Below, one piece after another: positions 32,034 through 40,082 of a DNA stretch of 64,000 nucleotides. The notes beneath the pieces are model-generated. The model did not search any database. It saw only the letters and a list, made by a program, of their open reading frames with translations, and was not told the origin of the DNA. The DNA comes from Brachybacterium fresconis (GTDB lineage: Bacteria > Actinomycetota > Actinomycetes > Actinomycetales > Dermabacteraceae): the NCBI RefSeq assembly GCF_017876515.1, contig NZ_JAGIOC010000001.1, positions 2,790,001 to 2,854,000 on the forward strand. The letters run 5' to 3'. The translations under genes and the position numbers were made by a program. Every line of letters begins with the position of its first letter. Position 1 is the first letter of the stretch.

Positions 32034-32867
32034 ATGTCCTGCTCCTCGACCCTGCCTGTCTCGACCCTGCCTGTCTCGACGCTGCCTGCCTCGACCTCGC
32101 CCACGCCGTCCGTCCCGGATGCGCCCGAGGACTATCCCTGGACGGGGCAGGCGGTGCGCTCCGCGCTGCTGCTCAGCACCGGGATCGCGGACCTCGACCC
32201 GGACGGCGGGGTGGACGCCCCGGCCGAGCAGCAGGACCGCCCGCTGGTGGACGTCGCCGCGATCGAGGCCGGCCTCGCCGCGGACGGTGCCGCCCCGCTG
32301 GCCGAGCGCACGCTGGTGGTGGCCGTCGGCTCCAACCAGACGCCCGAGACCATCGCGCGCAAGTACGCCCGCTCCGGTCATGATCTGCACCCGGCCACGC
32401 CGTTCGTGCGCTGCACGATCCACGATCTCGCCGTCGGCCACTGCGCCCACATCTCCGCACGGGGCTACATCCCCGCGGCGCCGTACCGCGCGCAGGGGGA
32501 GCGGATGGAGCTCGTGGCCACCTGGTTCGATGACGAGCAGCTCGCCGTGGTCGACGAGACCGAGCCGAACTACGAGCGGATCCACCTCGAGCAGGAGAGC
32601 TTCCCGGTGACGCTGGCGACGGGGGAGCGGCCGCGGCACGTCGACGTCTACGCCTCGGTGTGGGGCGTCCTCGCCCATGAGCACCCGATCCCGCTGCGCC
32701 ATCGGCAGCAGGAGATCTTCGACGAACTCGTGGCACTGACCGGCTCCGAACTGGTCCGCGGGGACGCGGCGGAGATCTGCGCGCGGCTCGAGGCCGCCCC
32801 CGACGCCCTGCAGACCCTGGTGCGCGAGCACTCCCTGGTGGCCGAGGACGGCCTTCCCCGGGGCTGA
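32034..32867 (+). CDS. Hypothetical protein with gamma-glutamylcyclotransferase-like features
   Basis: A 277-residue protein. Residues 5-20 are three copies of STLPV/A (three 15-bp repeats at 32046-32090). The body has VVAVGSNQTPETIARKYAR (~101), like the YGSNL substrate loop of GGCT-fold proteins, and later GYIPAAPYRA and ELVATWFDDEQLAVVDETEPNY, which resembles the part of that fold containing the catalytic acidic residue. No firm family assignment is possible. It stands alone between the YbaK-type gene and the end of the sigK operon. Confidence 0.6.
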   Translation: MSCSSTLPVSTLPVSTLPASTSPTPSVPDAPEDYPWTGQAVRSALLLSTGIADLDPDGGVDAPAEQQDRPLVDVAAIEAGLAADGAAPLAERTLVVAVGSNQTPETIARKYARSGHDLHPATPFVRCTIHDLAVGHCAHISARGYIPAAPYRAQGERMELVATWFDDEQLAVVDETEPNYERIHLEQESFPVTLATGERPRHVDVYASVWGVLAHEHPIPLRHRQQEIFDELVALTGSELVRGDAAEICARLEAAPDALQTLVREHSLVAEDGLPRG

Positions 32868-32901
32868 CGCATCGGGAGGGAGGAGGGCGGACGGTCCCGA
32901 C

Positions 32902-34440
32902 TCACTCCACCGTGATGTCGATCCGGTGCCAGCCGCTCGCCCCGTTCGGGGCGGGAGGGGCCTGCTCGTCGGTCTGGACCTCTCCTTCGCCGTCGGTGGC
33001 CCGCACCGTCGCCGTGTGATCGCCCGGGGCGGCATCCTCCCAGCGCAGCGACCACTGCACCCAGGTGTCCTCGGTGACCTCGGCGCCGAGGTCGGCCTCG
33101 CGCCAGTCCCCGTCGTCGATCCGCACCTCGACCGCCGCGATCCCGCGCTGCTGCGCCCAGGCGGTGCCCCCGAGCATGACGGCGCCCGCCCCATCGGGAG
33201 TCAGCGACTGACTGCTGCGGGGCACGTCGATGCGCGAGGCGATCTTGATCGGGCCCCGCTCCGACCAGCCGCGCGTGGACCAGTAGGCGACGTCGTCCGC
33301 GAAGCGCGTGACCTTCAGCTCCGTGAGCCATTTCGTGGCCGAGACGTAGCCGTACAGCCCCGGAACCACCATGCGCACCGGATAGCCGTGCTGCTGCGGC
33401 AGCGGCTGCCCGTTCATGCCGACGGCGACCAGGGAGTCCCTCGCGTCGGTCAGCGCCTCGAGCGGGGTCGAGGCGGTGAACCCGTCGATCGAGCGGGAGA
33501 GGACCATGTCGGCTCCGTCCTGGATCCCGACCCGTTCGAGCAGGTCGCGCACAGGCACGCCCAGCCAGGTCGCGTTCCCGGCGAGCTCCCCGCCGACGGG
33601 ATTGGAGACGCAGGCCAGCGTCACGTGCCTGGTGATCATCGGTTCGGCCAGCAGCTCCTCGAAGCTCAGGGTCAGCTCGTGGTCCACCAGGCCGTGGATC
33701 CGCAGCTGCCACGAGGTGGGATCGACGCGCGGCACGGCGAGGGCGGTGTCGATCCGGTAGAAGTCCGCATTCGGGGTGACATACGGGGGCATGCCCTCGA
33801 GGTCCACCTGAGCGTCCTCGGGAATCGGCTCCGCGGAGGCGACCGGGTCCGGCAGCACGTACTGCGCGGCCCGACGGGCCAGTTCACGGCTCGCCGTGAC
33901 GCCGCGTGCGATGGCGGCGGCGGCGATCGCCCCGACCCCGAGCGCCCCGATGCCGACCAGCGCCCGACGACGATTCCAGGTCGTCTCCGTCGACCCGGGC
34001 CGCACGGCACGGAGCATGACCACCAGCAGCGGCACCGCGGCCACGGTCCCGGCCACGGTGGGCAGCGCGTCCGCCGCGCTGGTGTCCGCCCGGGTCAGCA
34101 CGACGATCGCCGCGAACAGGCCGAGCCCGGCCTGCACCCCGGCGGCGATGCGCGGCCGACGGGCGCCGAGGGCGCCGTTGAGGCCCGTGAGGAGGACGTA
34201 CACCGTGATCATGGACGCGAACAGGACAAGTTTGTCCTTGGTGCCGAACAAGCCGATGGCCAGGTCTTTCACCCACGGCGGGATGATGTCGATGAATCCC
34301 CCGCCGACGGCCACGAAGGGGGCCGAGGAGGAGCTGAAGGCCAGCGAGACGAGCTGCGCGACGGCCACCAGCACGAGGCCCGCGACCACGCCCGCGATGG
34401 CGGACCACCACGGGACGGGCCGGTCGCGGGCGGTCATCAC
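32902..34440 (-). CDS. Membrane-bound molybdopterin oxidoreductase (sulfite-oxidase family)
   Basis: A 512-residue protein. Five or so N-terminal membrane helices (residues 1-195) are followed by a sulfite-oxidase-type Moco domain. The molybdenum-binding cysteine is in THVTLACVSNPVGGEL (~270), with NATWLGVPVRDLL and DGFTASTPLE next to it. The end (~405-512) is the Mo-co dimerisation domain (GGTAWAQQRGIAAVEVRIDD). The catalytic domain is predicted outside the membrane. It overlaps rskA by 4 bp and is the last gene of the sigK operon, so it is likely made in response to the SigK signal. The substrate is unknown; the YedY-like alternative is a methionine-sulfoxide reductase. Confidence 0.88.
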   Translation of the reverse strand: MMTARDRPVPWWSAIAGVVAGLVLVAVAQLVSLAFSSSSAPFVAVGGGFIDIIPPWVKDLAIGLFGTKDKLVLFASMITVYVLLTGLNGALGARRPRIAAGVQAGLGLFAAIVVLTRADTSAADALPTVAGTVAAVPLLVVMLRAVRPGSTETTWNRRRALVGIGALGVGAIAAAAIARGVTASRELARRAAQYVLPDPVASAEPIPEDAQVDLEGMPPYVTPNADFYRIDTALAVPRVDPTSWQLRIHGLVDHELTLSFEELLAEPMITRHVTLACVSNPVGGELAGNATWLGVPVRDLLERVGIQDGADMVLSRSIDGFTASTPLEALTDARDSLVAVGMNGQPLPQQHGYPVRMVVPGLYGYVSATKWLTELKVTRFADDVAYWSTRGWSERGPIKIASRIDVPRSSQSLTPDGAGAVMLGGTAWAQQRGIAAVEVRIDDGDWREADLGAEVTEDTWVQWSLRWEDAAPGDHTATVRATDGEGEVQTDEQAPPAPNGASGWHRIDITVE

Positions 34441-35306
34441 AGGGCTCCCGCCGCGATCGGGTCGGTGGTCGGCTGTTCGGAGCCGCCCGCCGGTTCGACG
34501 GTGAGGCCGAGCTGCGCTCCCGCGGGCATCTCTCCCTCCATCCTCACGGTCTGGTCCGACGCGGAGATCAGCCCGGCGTCGTGGGGGCCTTCCTCATCGA
34601 TGAGCCACAGCTGATAGGTGCTGCCGCTGGGGAGGTCCGCCAGATCGGCGGCCTGGACGATCATCGCCTCCTGATCGCGCGAATACATCAGGTGCAGTGC
34701 ACCTCCGGACTCGGCCGGCACCGTCAGCTGCGTCGCGTCGTCGGAGGCCATGATGGTCGAGACCATCTGCTGCTCCTGCTCGGCGTCCTCCTGCGCGGAT
34801 TGCAGGGCCTCGATCGTCTCCTGCGCGTCCTGCTGCGCGGCGCGCTCGGTGCTCCACAGCCCGACGCCGGCGACGCTGGTGACCAGGAGGGCGGTCGCCG
34901 CGACGGCGAGCCACCGGGTGCGTCGTACGACCGACCGGTAGCGGTCCAGGGGGACGACCTCGGCATCCCGGGAATCGGCGGCGGGGGCGTCGGCGGCCTG
35001 CGTCTCGGCCCGATGGGTGTTCTCGGCGGGGGCGGACGGTGTCGCGTTCTCGTCGGCGTCCTGCTCGGCGTGCGGCGGGAGCTGACGAGTCCGGGCGATC
35101 CGCGCCATCACCGAGTCCTTGAGCTCGGGGCGCGGCGGGGCCGGCTCCAGGCCGCGGGCGAGCTCGCCGGCGGTCTCCTCGAAGGAGCGGGCCTCGGCGG
35201 CGGCCTCGGGGTCCTGCGCGAGGTAGTCCTCGATCTGGGCGCGTTCGTCGGCGTCCAGGGCGTTCAGCGCCCAGGCGCCGGTCATGTCGTGCTTCTGCTC
35301 GTTCAC
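34437..35306 (-). CDS. rskA: Anti-sigma-K factor RskA
   Basis: A 289-residue single-pass membrane protein. Residues 1-75 form the cytosolic sigma-binding domain (MTGAWALNALDADERAQIEDYL). One membrane helix is at ~130-150 (WLAVAATALLVTSVAGVGLW). The outside starts with a Gln/Glu-rich coiled coil and ends with the RskA domain (GSTYQLWLIDEEGPHDAGLI, ~235). No HxxxCxxC zinc motif is present, as is normal for RskA. It holds SigK inactive until cleaved by membrane proteolysis. It overlaps sigK and the oxidoreductase gene by 4 bp each. Confidence 0.9.
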   Translation of the reverse strand: MNEQKHDMTGAWALNALDADERAQIEDYLAQDPEAAAEARSFEETAGELARGLEPAPPRPELKDSVMARIARTRQLPPHAEQDADENATPSAPAENTHRAETQAADAPAADSRDAEVVPLDRYRSVVRRTRWLAVAATALLVTSVAGVGLWSTERAAQQDAQETIEALQSAQEDAEQEQQMVSTIMASDDATQLTVPAESGGALHLMYSRDQEAMIVQAADLADLPSGSTYQLWLIDEEGPHDAGLISASDQTVRMEGEMPAGAQLGLTVEPAGGSEQPTTDPIAAGAL

Positions 35307-35935
35307 GAGGTCACCCCCAGGCTCTCCCGCAGGACGATCATGCCGTCCCGTATTCGTGTCTTCGCCGTCCCGACCGGAATGTCGAGCAGGGCCGCCACCT
35401 CGCGGTGACTGTAGCCACCGAAGTATGCGAGGCGGATCGCCTCGGACTGCGGGGACGTCAGGCCACGCATCGCGGTGGCGACGCGCTGGGATTCGATTCT
35501 CAGTACTCCTTCCTCCTGCACATCGACGACCTCCTCCTCGAGGGCCCGGATGCCTTCTTCCGAGTCCCGACGCCGTGCGGCGTCACTGGAGCGGACGGTG
35601 TCGACGGCGCGCCGATGGGCGATGGTGCACATCCATCCGTGGGCGGAGCCGCGGCGGCTGTCGAACCGGGTGGCCTGCTTCCAGATCTCCACGAACACTT
35701 CCTGCAGCACCTCCTCACTGATCGACACATCTCGCACCACGCGCTTGATGAGGGCGAACAGCAGGGACGAGGTCTCGTCGTAGAGATCGGAGAAGGCGTC
35801 CTGGTCCCCTCGGGCGACGCGGCCCAACAGCTCGGACAGGGGAGGCACGGTGACCTCGGGGTCACCGTGCGCCCTCCCATCCGGCTCGCGCGACCGTGGT
35901 CGCGTCACTTCTTCCTCGGGGGGATCGAGCGCCAT
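35303..35935 (-). CDS. sigK: ECF RNA polymerase sigma factor SigK
   Basis: A 210-residue sigma-70 family ECF factor. Region 2 (~45-115) includes DAFSDLYDETSSLLFALI and SEEVLQEVFVEIWKQA; region 4 (~150-205) includes LTSPQSEAIRLAYFGGYSHREVAALLDIPVGTAKTRIRDG in pieces typical of SigK. The ATG at 35935 was preferred over one at 36004 because AAGGAG lies 7 bases upstream. Coupled to rskA. A promoter fitting its own recognition sequence lies upstream at 36215-36242, so it is probably autoregulated. Confidence 0.92.
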   Translation of the reverse strand: MALDPPEEEVTRPRSREPDGRAHGDPEVTVPPLSELLGRVARGDQDAFSDLYDETSSLLFALIKRVVRDVSISEEVLQEVFVEIWKQATRFDSRRGSAHGWMCTIAHRRAVDTVRSSDAARRRDSEEGIRALEEEVVDVQEEGVLRIESQRVATAMRGLTSPQSEAIRLAYFGGYSHREVAALLDIPVGTAKTRIRDGMIVLRESLGVTS

Positions 35936-36027
35936 GCACAGCTCCTTCGGCGACGGCGTGAGCGGGCGAGGGGAAACTGCGGATGATGCCGCCGTCCCGC
36001 TCATCGCATCGTCTCAGTGTGCGCGGT

Positions 36028-36162
36028 TCAGGCGGCGTCCGCCATCGGCAGCGGCATCAGAACGGTATCGACCAGGCGGACGGCGGTGTTCCAGGTCCGC
36101 ACGCCGCCGCAGATCCCGGACGCGACTGCTCCGAGCTCCGGACGCATCATGGACGTGCTCAT
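36028..36162 (-). CDS. 44-residue small protein at the head of the sigK operon
   Basis: A short ORF with a strong ribosome-binding site (AAGGAGA, 6-7 bases before ATG). It lies 92 bp upstream of sigK and about 50 bases downstream of the SigK-type promoter. The product begins MSTSMMRPELGAVASG and then reads ICGGVRTWNTAVRL, ending LPMADAA. It has one cysteine and a moderately hydrophobic middle. I recognise no family. It could be a leader peptide, a small regulator of RskA/SigK, or an exported peptide. Being so short, coding status rests on the site and the promoter, not on homology. Confidence 0.55.
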   Translation of the reverse strand: MSTSMMRPELGAVASGICGGVRTWNTAVRLVDTVLMPLPMADAA

Positions 36163-36214
36163 GACAGTCTCCTTCGTGATCCTGTGCTGACACCCCAGCG
36201 GCGTCATGCAAGAA

Positions 36215-36242
36215 GTTCGGAGCGGCCCGTGGCGTGGATTGG
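36215..36242 (-). promoter_or_regulatory. SigK-type promoter upstream of the sigK operon
   Basis: On the minus strand: CCAATCC (36242-36236), 15 bases, CCGAAC (36220-36215). The same two boxes with the same spacing occur upstream of the CHRD operon. They resemble the mycobacterial SigK promoter (-35 CCATCC, -10 CCGAAT, as I recall it). Predicted start of transcription is near 36207, about 45 bases before the 44-residue ORF. Confidence 0.75.
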
Positions 36243-36369
36243 TGCGGATCCCTGGAGGTGCTGTGACCTCCCGTACAACCGTCGGGGCCGGTTGGACGCC
36301 GTGGGCCGGAGCGCTGTAGTGTTGCTCGTCGGTGGCTGATACCGACGGACGTCGCAGATCAGCCTCCAC

Positions 36370-36443
36370 GGGCCTATAGCTCAGTCGGTTAGAGCGCTGT
36401 CCTGATAAGACAGAGGTCACTGGTTCAAGTCCAGTTAGGCCCA
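36370..36443 (+). tRNA. ileT: tRNA-Ile (GAT)
   Basis: A 74-base cloverleaf: acceptor GGGCCTA/TAGGCCC, D arm TAGCTCAGTCGGTTAGAGC, anticodon stem CTGTC/GACAG with loop CTGATAA (anticodon GAT at 36404-36406), and T arm with GGTTCAAGTCC. CCA is not encoded. In many actinobacteria it lies directly after gyrA-DUF3566; here about 5.2 kb of other genes intervene. Confidence 0.97.
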
Positions 36444-36463
36444 CTTCGAGGATCGGAGGACTC

Positions 36464-36622
36464 GTGAAGAAGCTCATCAGCTACACCGCCGTCCTGGTCG
36501 GCTCGACCGTCGCCGGCCTCCTCGTGTGGAGGAAGGTCGAGTCGGATCGCCACCGCGACGAGCTGTGGTCCGAGGCCGAGCGGATCTCCGCCGAGCAGGA
36601 CGCCACCGAGATCCGCGACTGA
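36464..36622 (+). CDS. DLW-39 family small protein
   Basis: A 52-residue protein between the two tRNAs, GTG start with GGAGGA upstream. It begins MKKLISYTAVLVGSTVAG, has one membrane-like segment (~5-22), then WRKVESDRHRDELWSEAE, containing the D-x-LW-x-EA motif that names this actinobacterial family. Function is unknown. Its position between tRNA-Ile and tRNA-Ala is typical. Confidence 0.85.
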   Translation: MKKLISYTAVLVGSTVAGLLVWRKVESDRHRDELWSEAERISAEQDATEIRD

Positions 36623-36656
36623 TCCACCGGCGTTCTCCCTGCGCCCGTGGCGCCGA

Positions 36657-36729
36657 GGGGGCTTAACTCAGTTGGTAGAGTGCGACCTTTGCAAGGTCGA
36701 AGTCAGGGGTTCGAATCCCCTAGCCTCCA
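36657..36729 (+). tRNA. alaT: tRNA-Ala (TGC)
   Basis: A 73-base cloverleaf: acceptor GGGGGCT/AGCCTCC with the G3:U70 pair that identifies alanine tRNA, D arm TAACTCAGTTGGTAGAG, anticodon stem CGACC/GGTCG with loop TTTGCAA (anticodon TGC at 36690-36692), and T arm GGGGTTCGAATCCCC. CCA is not encoded. Confidence 0.97.
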
Positions 36730-36741
36730 CAGATGTGCAGG

Positions 36742-36776
36742 TCGAGGCCCTTCCCCGTCACGGGGGAGGGCCTCGA
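36742..36776 (+). terminator. Terminator hairpin after tRNA-Ala
   Basis: A 16-bp stem with one G-T wobble and a 3-base loop starts 13 bases after the tRNA. Left arm begins TCGAGGCCCT. It ends the tRNA transcription unit and also lies just beyond the convergent GMC oxidoreductase gene (stop at 36810). Confidence 0.75.
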
Positions 36777-36809
36777 GCGATGCGCCGGGCGGTCGGTGGT
36801 CCAGCGCCG

Positions 36810-38999
36810 TCAGCGGTGATCCGGTCCGCTCCCGGTGCGTCCGATCCGCGGGCCGCTCAGCGCGGAGCGTGCGAAGAAGGTGAGGAAGCGGGCCGCCGCC
36901 CGCAGTCGGCGGGCGCGGGTGAAGCCCTGGCCGCGCACGGACGTCCCCAGCCGGACCACGTCCGGGACGCTGATCGTCAGCAGTGCCCGGAAGGGCTGCG
37001 CGTCCGAGGCGCCCACGGGGGCGATCTCGGAAGGCAGCGTGGTCAGCCCGGACAGCAGGGCCAGAGGCAGACGGGAGCGGGTCGTCTTGACGCCCGTCAG
37101 CTGCCAGGGGCGCCCGGAGTCGTCCTCGAACCGCAGGGAGTAGCGCATCGCCTCGTCGACGCCGCGGGGGAACAGGGACAGGGTGCCGGTGACGGGTGCT
37201 TGCGAGGCGAGACCGTCGACGTCGATCGCACCCTGGATCGAGACGGCGTGCGCCGGGTCGGTGAGGAAGTGGTCGATGCTGCGAACCTCGGCGCTCAGTC
37301 GCATCTCGAGACGGGACCGGCGGCGACCGGGCGCGGCCATCCGCTCGGTGAACAGGACACCGTCGCCCCGGGTCCCCTCCTGAAGGGCCGCGGCGGCGAG
37401 GAAGGCGGAGTCCTCGGGCACCGGCGCCGGCGCGACGTCCTCCCATTCCGGGGCGCGCCATCCGGGGCGGCCGGAGGCACGGATGACGGTCTCGATGGCC
37501 CGTTCCGTGGCGGCCAGGATCGTGGCCGAGGGATTGACGCCCGTGGCCGCCGGGAGGGTCGAGCCGTCCATGACGAACAGCCCGGGGTACCCGTGCACCT
37601 CGCCCTGTGAGTCGACGACGCCGCTGCCGGCATCGGGGCCGGGGCGCACCCCGCCCAGCGGGTGGACGGTGATGGTCCTGCGCAGCAGGGACCAGGTCGG
37701 GGGGTTGTACTGGCGGGCGCCCAGCAGGCGGCTGATCAGGGGCCCCACTCGGCGCTGGGACCGGTAGAGATGGGACTGCCACCGATTGCTCCAGGACAGC
37801 TCCGCCTTCCCGGAGGAGTCCAGGCGCAGCGTGCCCCGGCCGGAGTCCCTGCCCATGGAGAGCACGGCGAAGGTTCGACGCGGGTCCGAGCGACGAAGCC
37901 GCTGCCACCGGTGCCGCAGGCCTCCGGCGGGCAGCAGCGCGTCGATGAGCGCGTGCAGCGGTGGCGGGATCGCGCCGTCCTGGACCTGGTACCAGACCGA
38001 CCGACGCCCTTCCGGAACGGACAGCACCGTGGTGGTGGTGATCGTGGGCCCGGTCGTCATGTCCTTCCGGTCGCCGCGCAGCTCCGCGAGGGTCAGGAAG
38101 TCGCCGTTGCCGGAGAATCCGCGTCCCAGGTGCGGGGACAGGCCCGGCAGCGTGCCGTGCCGGTCCCGTGAGCGCAGCAGCAGCTCATTGGTGGCCACGG
38201 CTCCGGCGGCGAGGATCACCATCGGCGCGACCCATTCGCGAGGGGGCGCGGAGGGATCGGAAGGTGTCGAGGTGACCACCGTGTACTCGCGGCCTTTCGA
38301 GGCGGCGGAGCGGAGATCGATCCGTTGGACCTCGGCGTCGGTGACGGCGTGCGCGCCATGGCGCTCCGCGAGCGCGAGGTAGGTCGTGTCCAGGGTGTTC
38401 TTGGCCCCGTGGTTGCAGCCGATCACGCACTCGCCCACGAAGGCGCATCCTCGCCGCGGGACGCCCTGGGCGTTGGGACGCCACGTCTCGGGATCACCGA
38501 AGGTGACGGCGAGCGCGGGGCGGATGGTGCGCTCCGGTGCCCCCATTCCTTCCATCATCCGCTCGATGAGGGCGGTGCGGGGCGCGGCCTCGCCGGTGCT
38601 CGGATCGGAGCCGGCCGGCGCCACGCCCATCACATGGGCCGCCAGGTCGTAATAGGGATCGAGGGTCTGCCGACGCAGATGGTCGGGCCAGCGCTCATCC
38701 ATCGCGCCCTCGAAGGGTCGGGCGAACACATTGGCGTAGACGAGCGACCCACCGCCCCAGCCCGAGGCCTGGACGCTGCCCATGGTGTCGAGCCAGCGGA
38801 TGTCGTAGAGGCCGCGGTCGACCCCCCACAGCCAGCCGTCCTCGAGGTCGGGTCGACGGGGGAAGTCCCCGGGGTGCCATCGTCGGCCCCGCTCGAGGAT
38901 CACGACGGAGAACCCTGCTTGAGCGAGGCGGGCGGCAGCGACGGCACCGCCGAAACCGCTGCCCACGACGATGGCGTCGGCGGTGGATCGCTCGTCCAT
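36810..38999 (-). CDS. GMC-family oxidoreductase (cholesterol-oxidase-like) with C-terminal extension
   Basis: A 729-residue flavoprotein. The N-terminal FAD motif is VVGSGFGGAVAAARLA (~11-26). SVQASGWGGGSLVYANVFAR (~85) and GCAFVGECVIGCNHGAKNTLDTTY (~205), written here as adjacent short motifs GECVIGCN and NTLDTTY, match cholesterol-oxidase-like GMC proteins. The C-terminal GMC motif is TVHPLGG (~443), then VMDGSTLP and GVNPSATI. Residues ~530-729 are an extra domain (SAEVRSIDHFLTDP, GTLSLFPRG) found on some relatives. No Tat or Sec signal is seen. ATG at 38999 is preceded by GGAGAGG; the longer frame crosses the divergent promoter. Substrate is unknown; a sterol or other alcohol is possible. 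Confidence 0.85.
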   Translation of the reverse strand: MDERSTADAIVVGSGFGGAVAAARLAQAGFSVVILERGRRWHPGDFPRRPDLEDGWLWGVDRGLYDIRWLDTMGSVQASGWGGGSLVYANVFARPFEGAMDERWPDHLRRQTLDPYYDLAAHVMGVAPAGSDPSTGEAAPRTALIERMMEGMGAPERTIRPALAVTFGDPETWRPNAQGVPRRGCAFVGECVIGCNHGAKNTLDTTYLALAERHGAHAVTDAEVQRIDLRSAASKGREYTVVTSTPSDPSAPPREWVAPMVILAAGAVATNELLLRSRDRHGTLPGLSPHLGRGFSGNGDFLTLAELRGDRKDMTTGPTITTTTVLSVPEGRRSVWYQVQDGAIPPPLHALIDALLPAGGLRHRWQRLRRSDPRRTFAVLSMGRDSGRGTLRLDSSGKAELSWSNRWQSHLYRSQRRVGPLISRLLGARQYNPPTWSLLRRTITVHPLGGVRPGPDAGSGVVDSQGEVHGYPGLFVMDGSTLPAATGVNPSATILAATERAIETVIRASGRPGWRAPEWEDVAPAPVPEDSAFLAAAALQEGTRGDGVLFTERMAAPGRRRSRLEMRLSAEVRSIDHFLTDPAHAVSIQGAIDVDGLASQAPVTGTLSLFPRGVDEAMRYSLRFEDDSGRPWQLTGVKTTRSRLPLALLSGLTTLPSEIAPVGASDAQPFRALLTISVPDVVRLGTSVRGQGFTRARRLRAAARFLTFFARSALSGPRIGRTGSGPDHR

Positions 39000-39223
39000 G
39001 ACCGTCCTCTCCGATACGTCGGGGCCGTTCACGGGTGCGAGGCGGTGCTGTCGACGAGCCCCTCGAGGCGATCCGGAGCCGTGGGGAGCTTGTCGCGGCG
39101 CACCCTGACCCGGTCGCTCTGGTCGTCGAGCATCCGCCGACGGGGCGACGTCGACGTCAACGTCAGGGTACCGCCCTGTCCGCCTCGCCCGCCGGGCGAG
39201 GGAGCAGCGGCGCAGAAAATCTT

Positions 39224-39251
39224 CCAATCCGCTGATCCGTGCGCTCCGAAC
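39224..39251 (+). promoter_or_regulatory. SigK-type promoter upstream of the CHRD operon
   Basis: CCAATCC (39224-39230), 15 bases, CCGAAC (39246-39251). Both boxes and spacing are identical to the site in front of the sigK operon, and the three bases before the -10 (GCT) are also shared. Predicted start is near 39258, 56 bases before the CHRD ATG. Confidence 0.75.
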
Positions 39252-39313
39252 CACTCCTGGATCGCCGCCCCCGACGGCCGCAGGGTCGTCCGGCGTCCGA
39301 CGAAGGAGTCATC

Positions 39314-40081
39314 ATGCGCACGACGACGAAGCGAATGCTCCCCCTCCTCGCGGCCACGGCCATGCTCGGCACGTTCGGGATGTCCGGCGCCGCGATGGCC
39401 GAGGGGCCCGACAGCACCTCGCTCGAGGCGAACCTGACCCAGCTGAACGACTCCGGCGCCTCCGGCACCGCGTGGGTCACGGTCGAGGGCAACGAGGTCA
39501 CCGTGAAGCTCGACAGCACCGGCATGCTCGCCGAGGCCCCCCACGCCCAGCACATCCACATCGGGGGCAAGAACCAGTGCCCCGATCCGAACATGGAGGG
39601 CACCGGGGCTGACGGCGCGATCCGCACCACCGACGCCGCCGGCGACTACGGCGGCGTCAAGGTCTCCCTGACCAAGGACGGCGACACCAGCCCGGACAGC
39701 GCCCTGGCCGTCGAGCGGTTCCCCACCGGTGACGCGACCTACGAGCGCAGCTTCGAGGTCAGCGACGAGATCGCCGAGAACCTGCGCAACGGTGACGGCT
39801 CCGTGGTCCTCCACGGCGTCGACCACAACGGCAACGGCACCTACGACGGCGAGCAGATGTCCGATCTGGACGAGTCCCTGCCGTCCGAGGCGACCGATCC
39901 GGCCGCCTGCGGTGAGCTGGAGATGAGCCAGATGGACGCCATGCCCGAGGGCGGCGCCGAGACCGGTGACGGCACCACCGCCGGCATCGAGAACTCCGGC
40001 GCCATGCTCGCCGGGGGCGGCCTGCTGACCGCTGCGGCTGCCGGCGCGTTCGCGCTGCGTCGTCGCCAGACCCAGAAGTGA
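39314..40081 (+). CDS. Secreted CHRD-domain protein with C-terminal membrane anchor
   Basis: A 255-residue exported protein. A Sec signal peptide (RTTTKRMLPLLAATAMLGTF) ends near AMA at ~32. The CHRD domain follows (LEANLTQLNDSGASGTAWV to HAQHIHIGG, with TYERSFEVSDEI and VLHGVDHNGNGTY). The end is SGAMLAGGGLLTAAAAGAFALRRR: a hydrophobic helix and basic tail like a sortase signal, but no LPxTG is visible before it. ATG at 39314 with AAGGAG 7 bases upstream. One base separates it from the sortase gene. A SigK-type promoter precedes it. Confidence 0.85.
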   Translation: MRTTTKRMLPLLAATAMLGTFGMSGAAMAEGPDSTSLEANLTQLNDSGASGTAWVTVEGNEVTVKLDSTGMLAEAPHAQHIHIGGKNQCPDPNMEGTGADGAIRTTDAAGDYGGVKVSLTKDGDTSPDSALAVERFPTGDATYERSFEVSDEIAENLRNGDGSVVLHGVDHNGNGTYDGEQMSDLDESLPSEATDPAACGELEMSQMDAMPEGGAETGDGTTAGIENSGAMLAGGGLLTAAAAGAFALRRRQTQK

Positions 40082-40082
40082 C

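Noticed and set aside
36370..36729. tRNA genes as attachment site of an integrated element
   Set aside because: No integrase, no repeated tRNA 3' end and no phage or plasmid genes are seen in the flanks.
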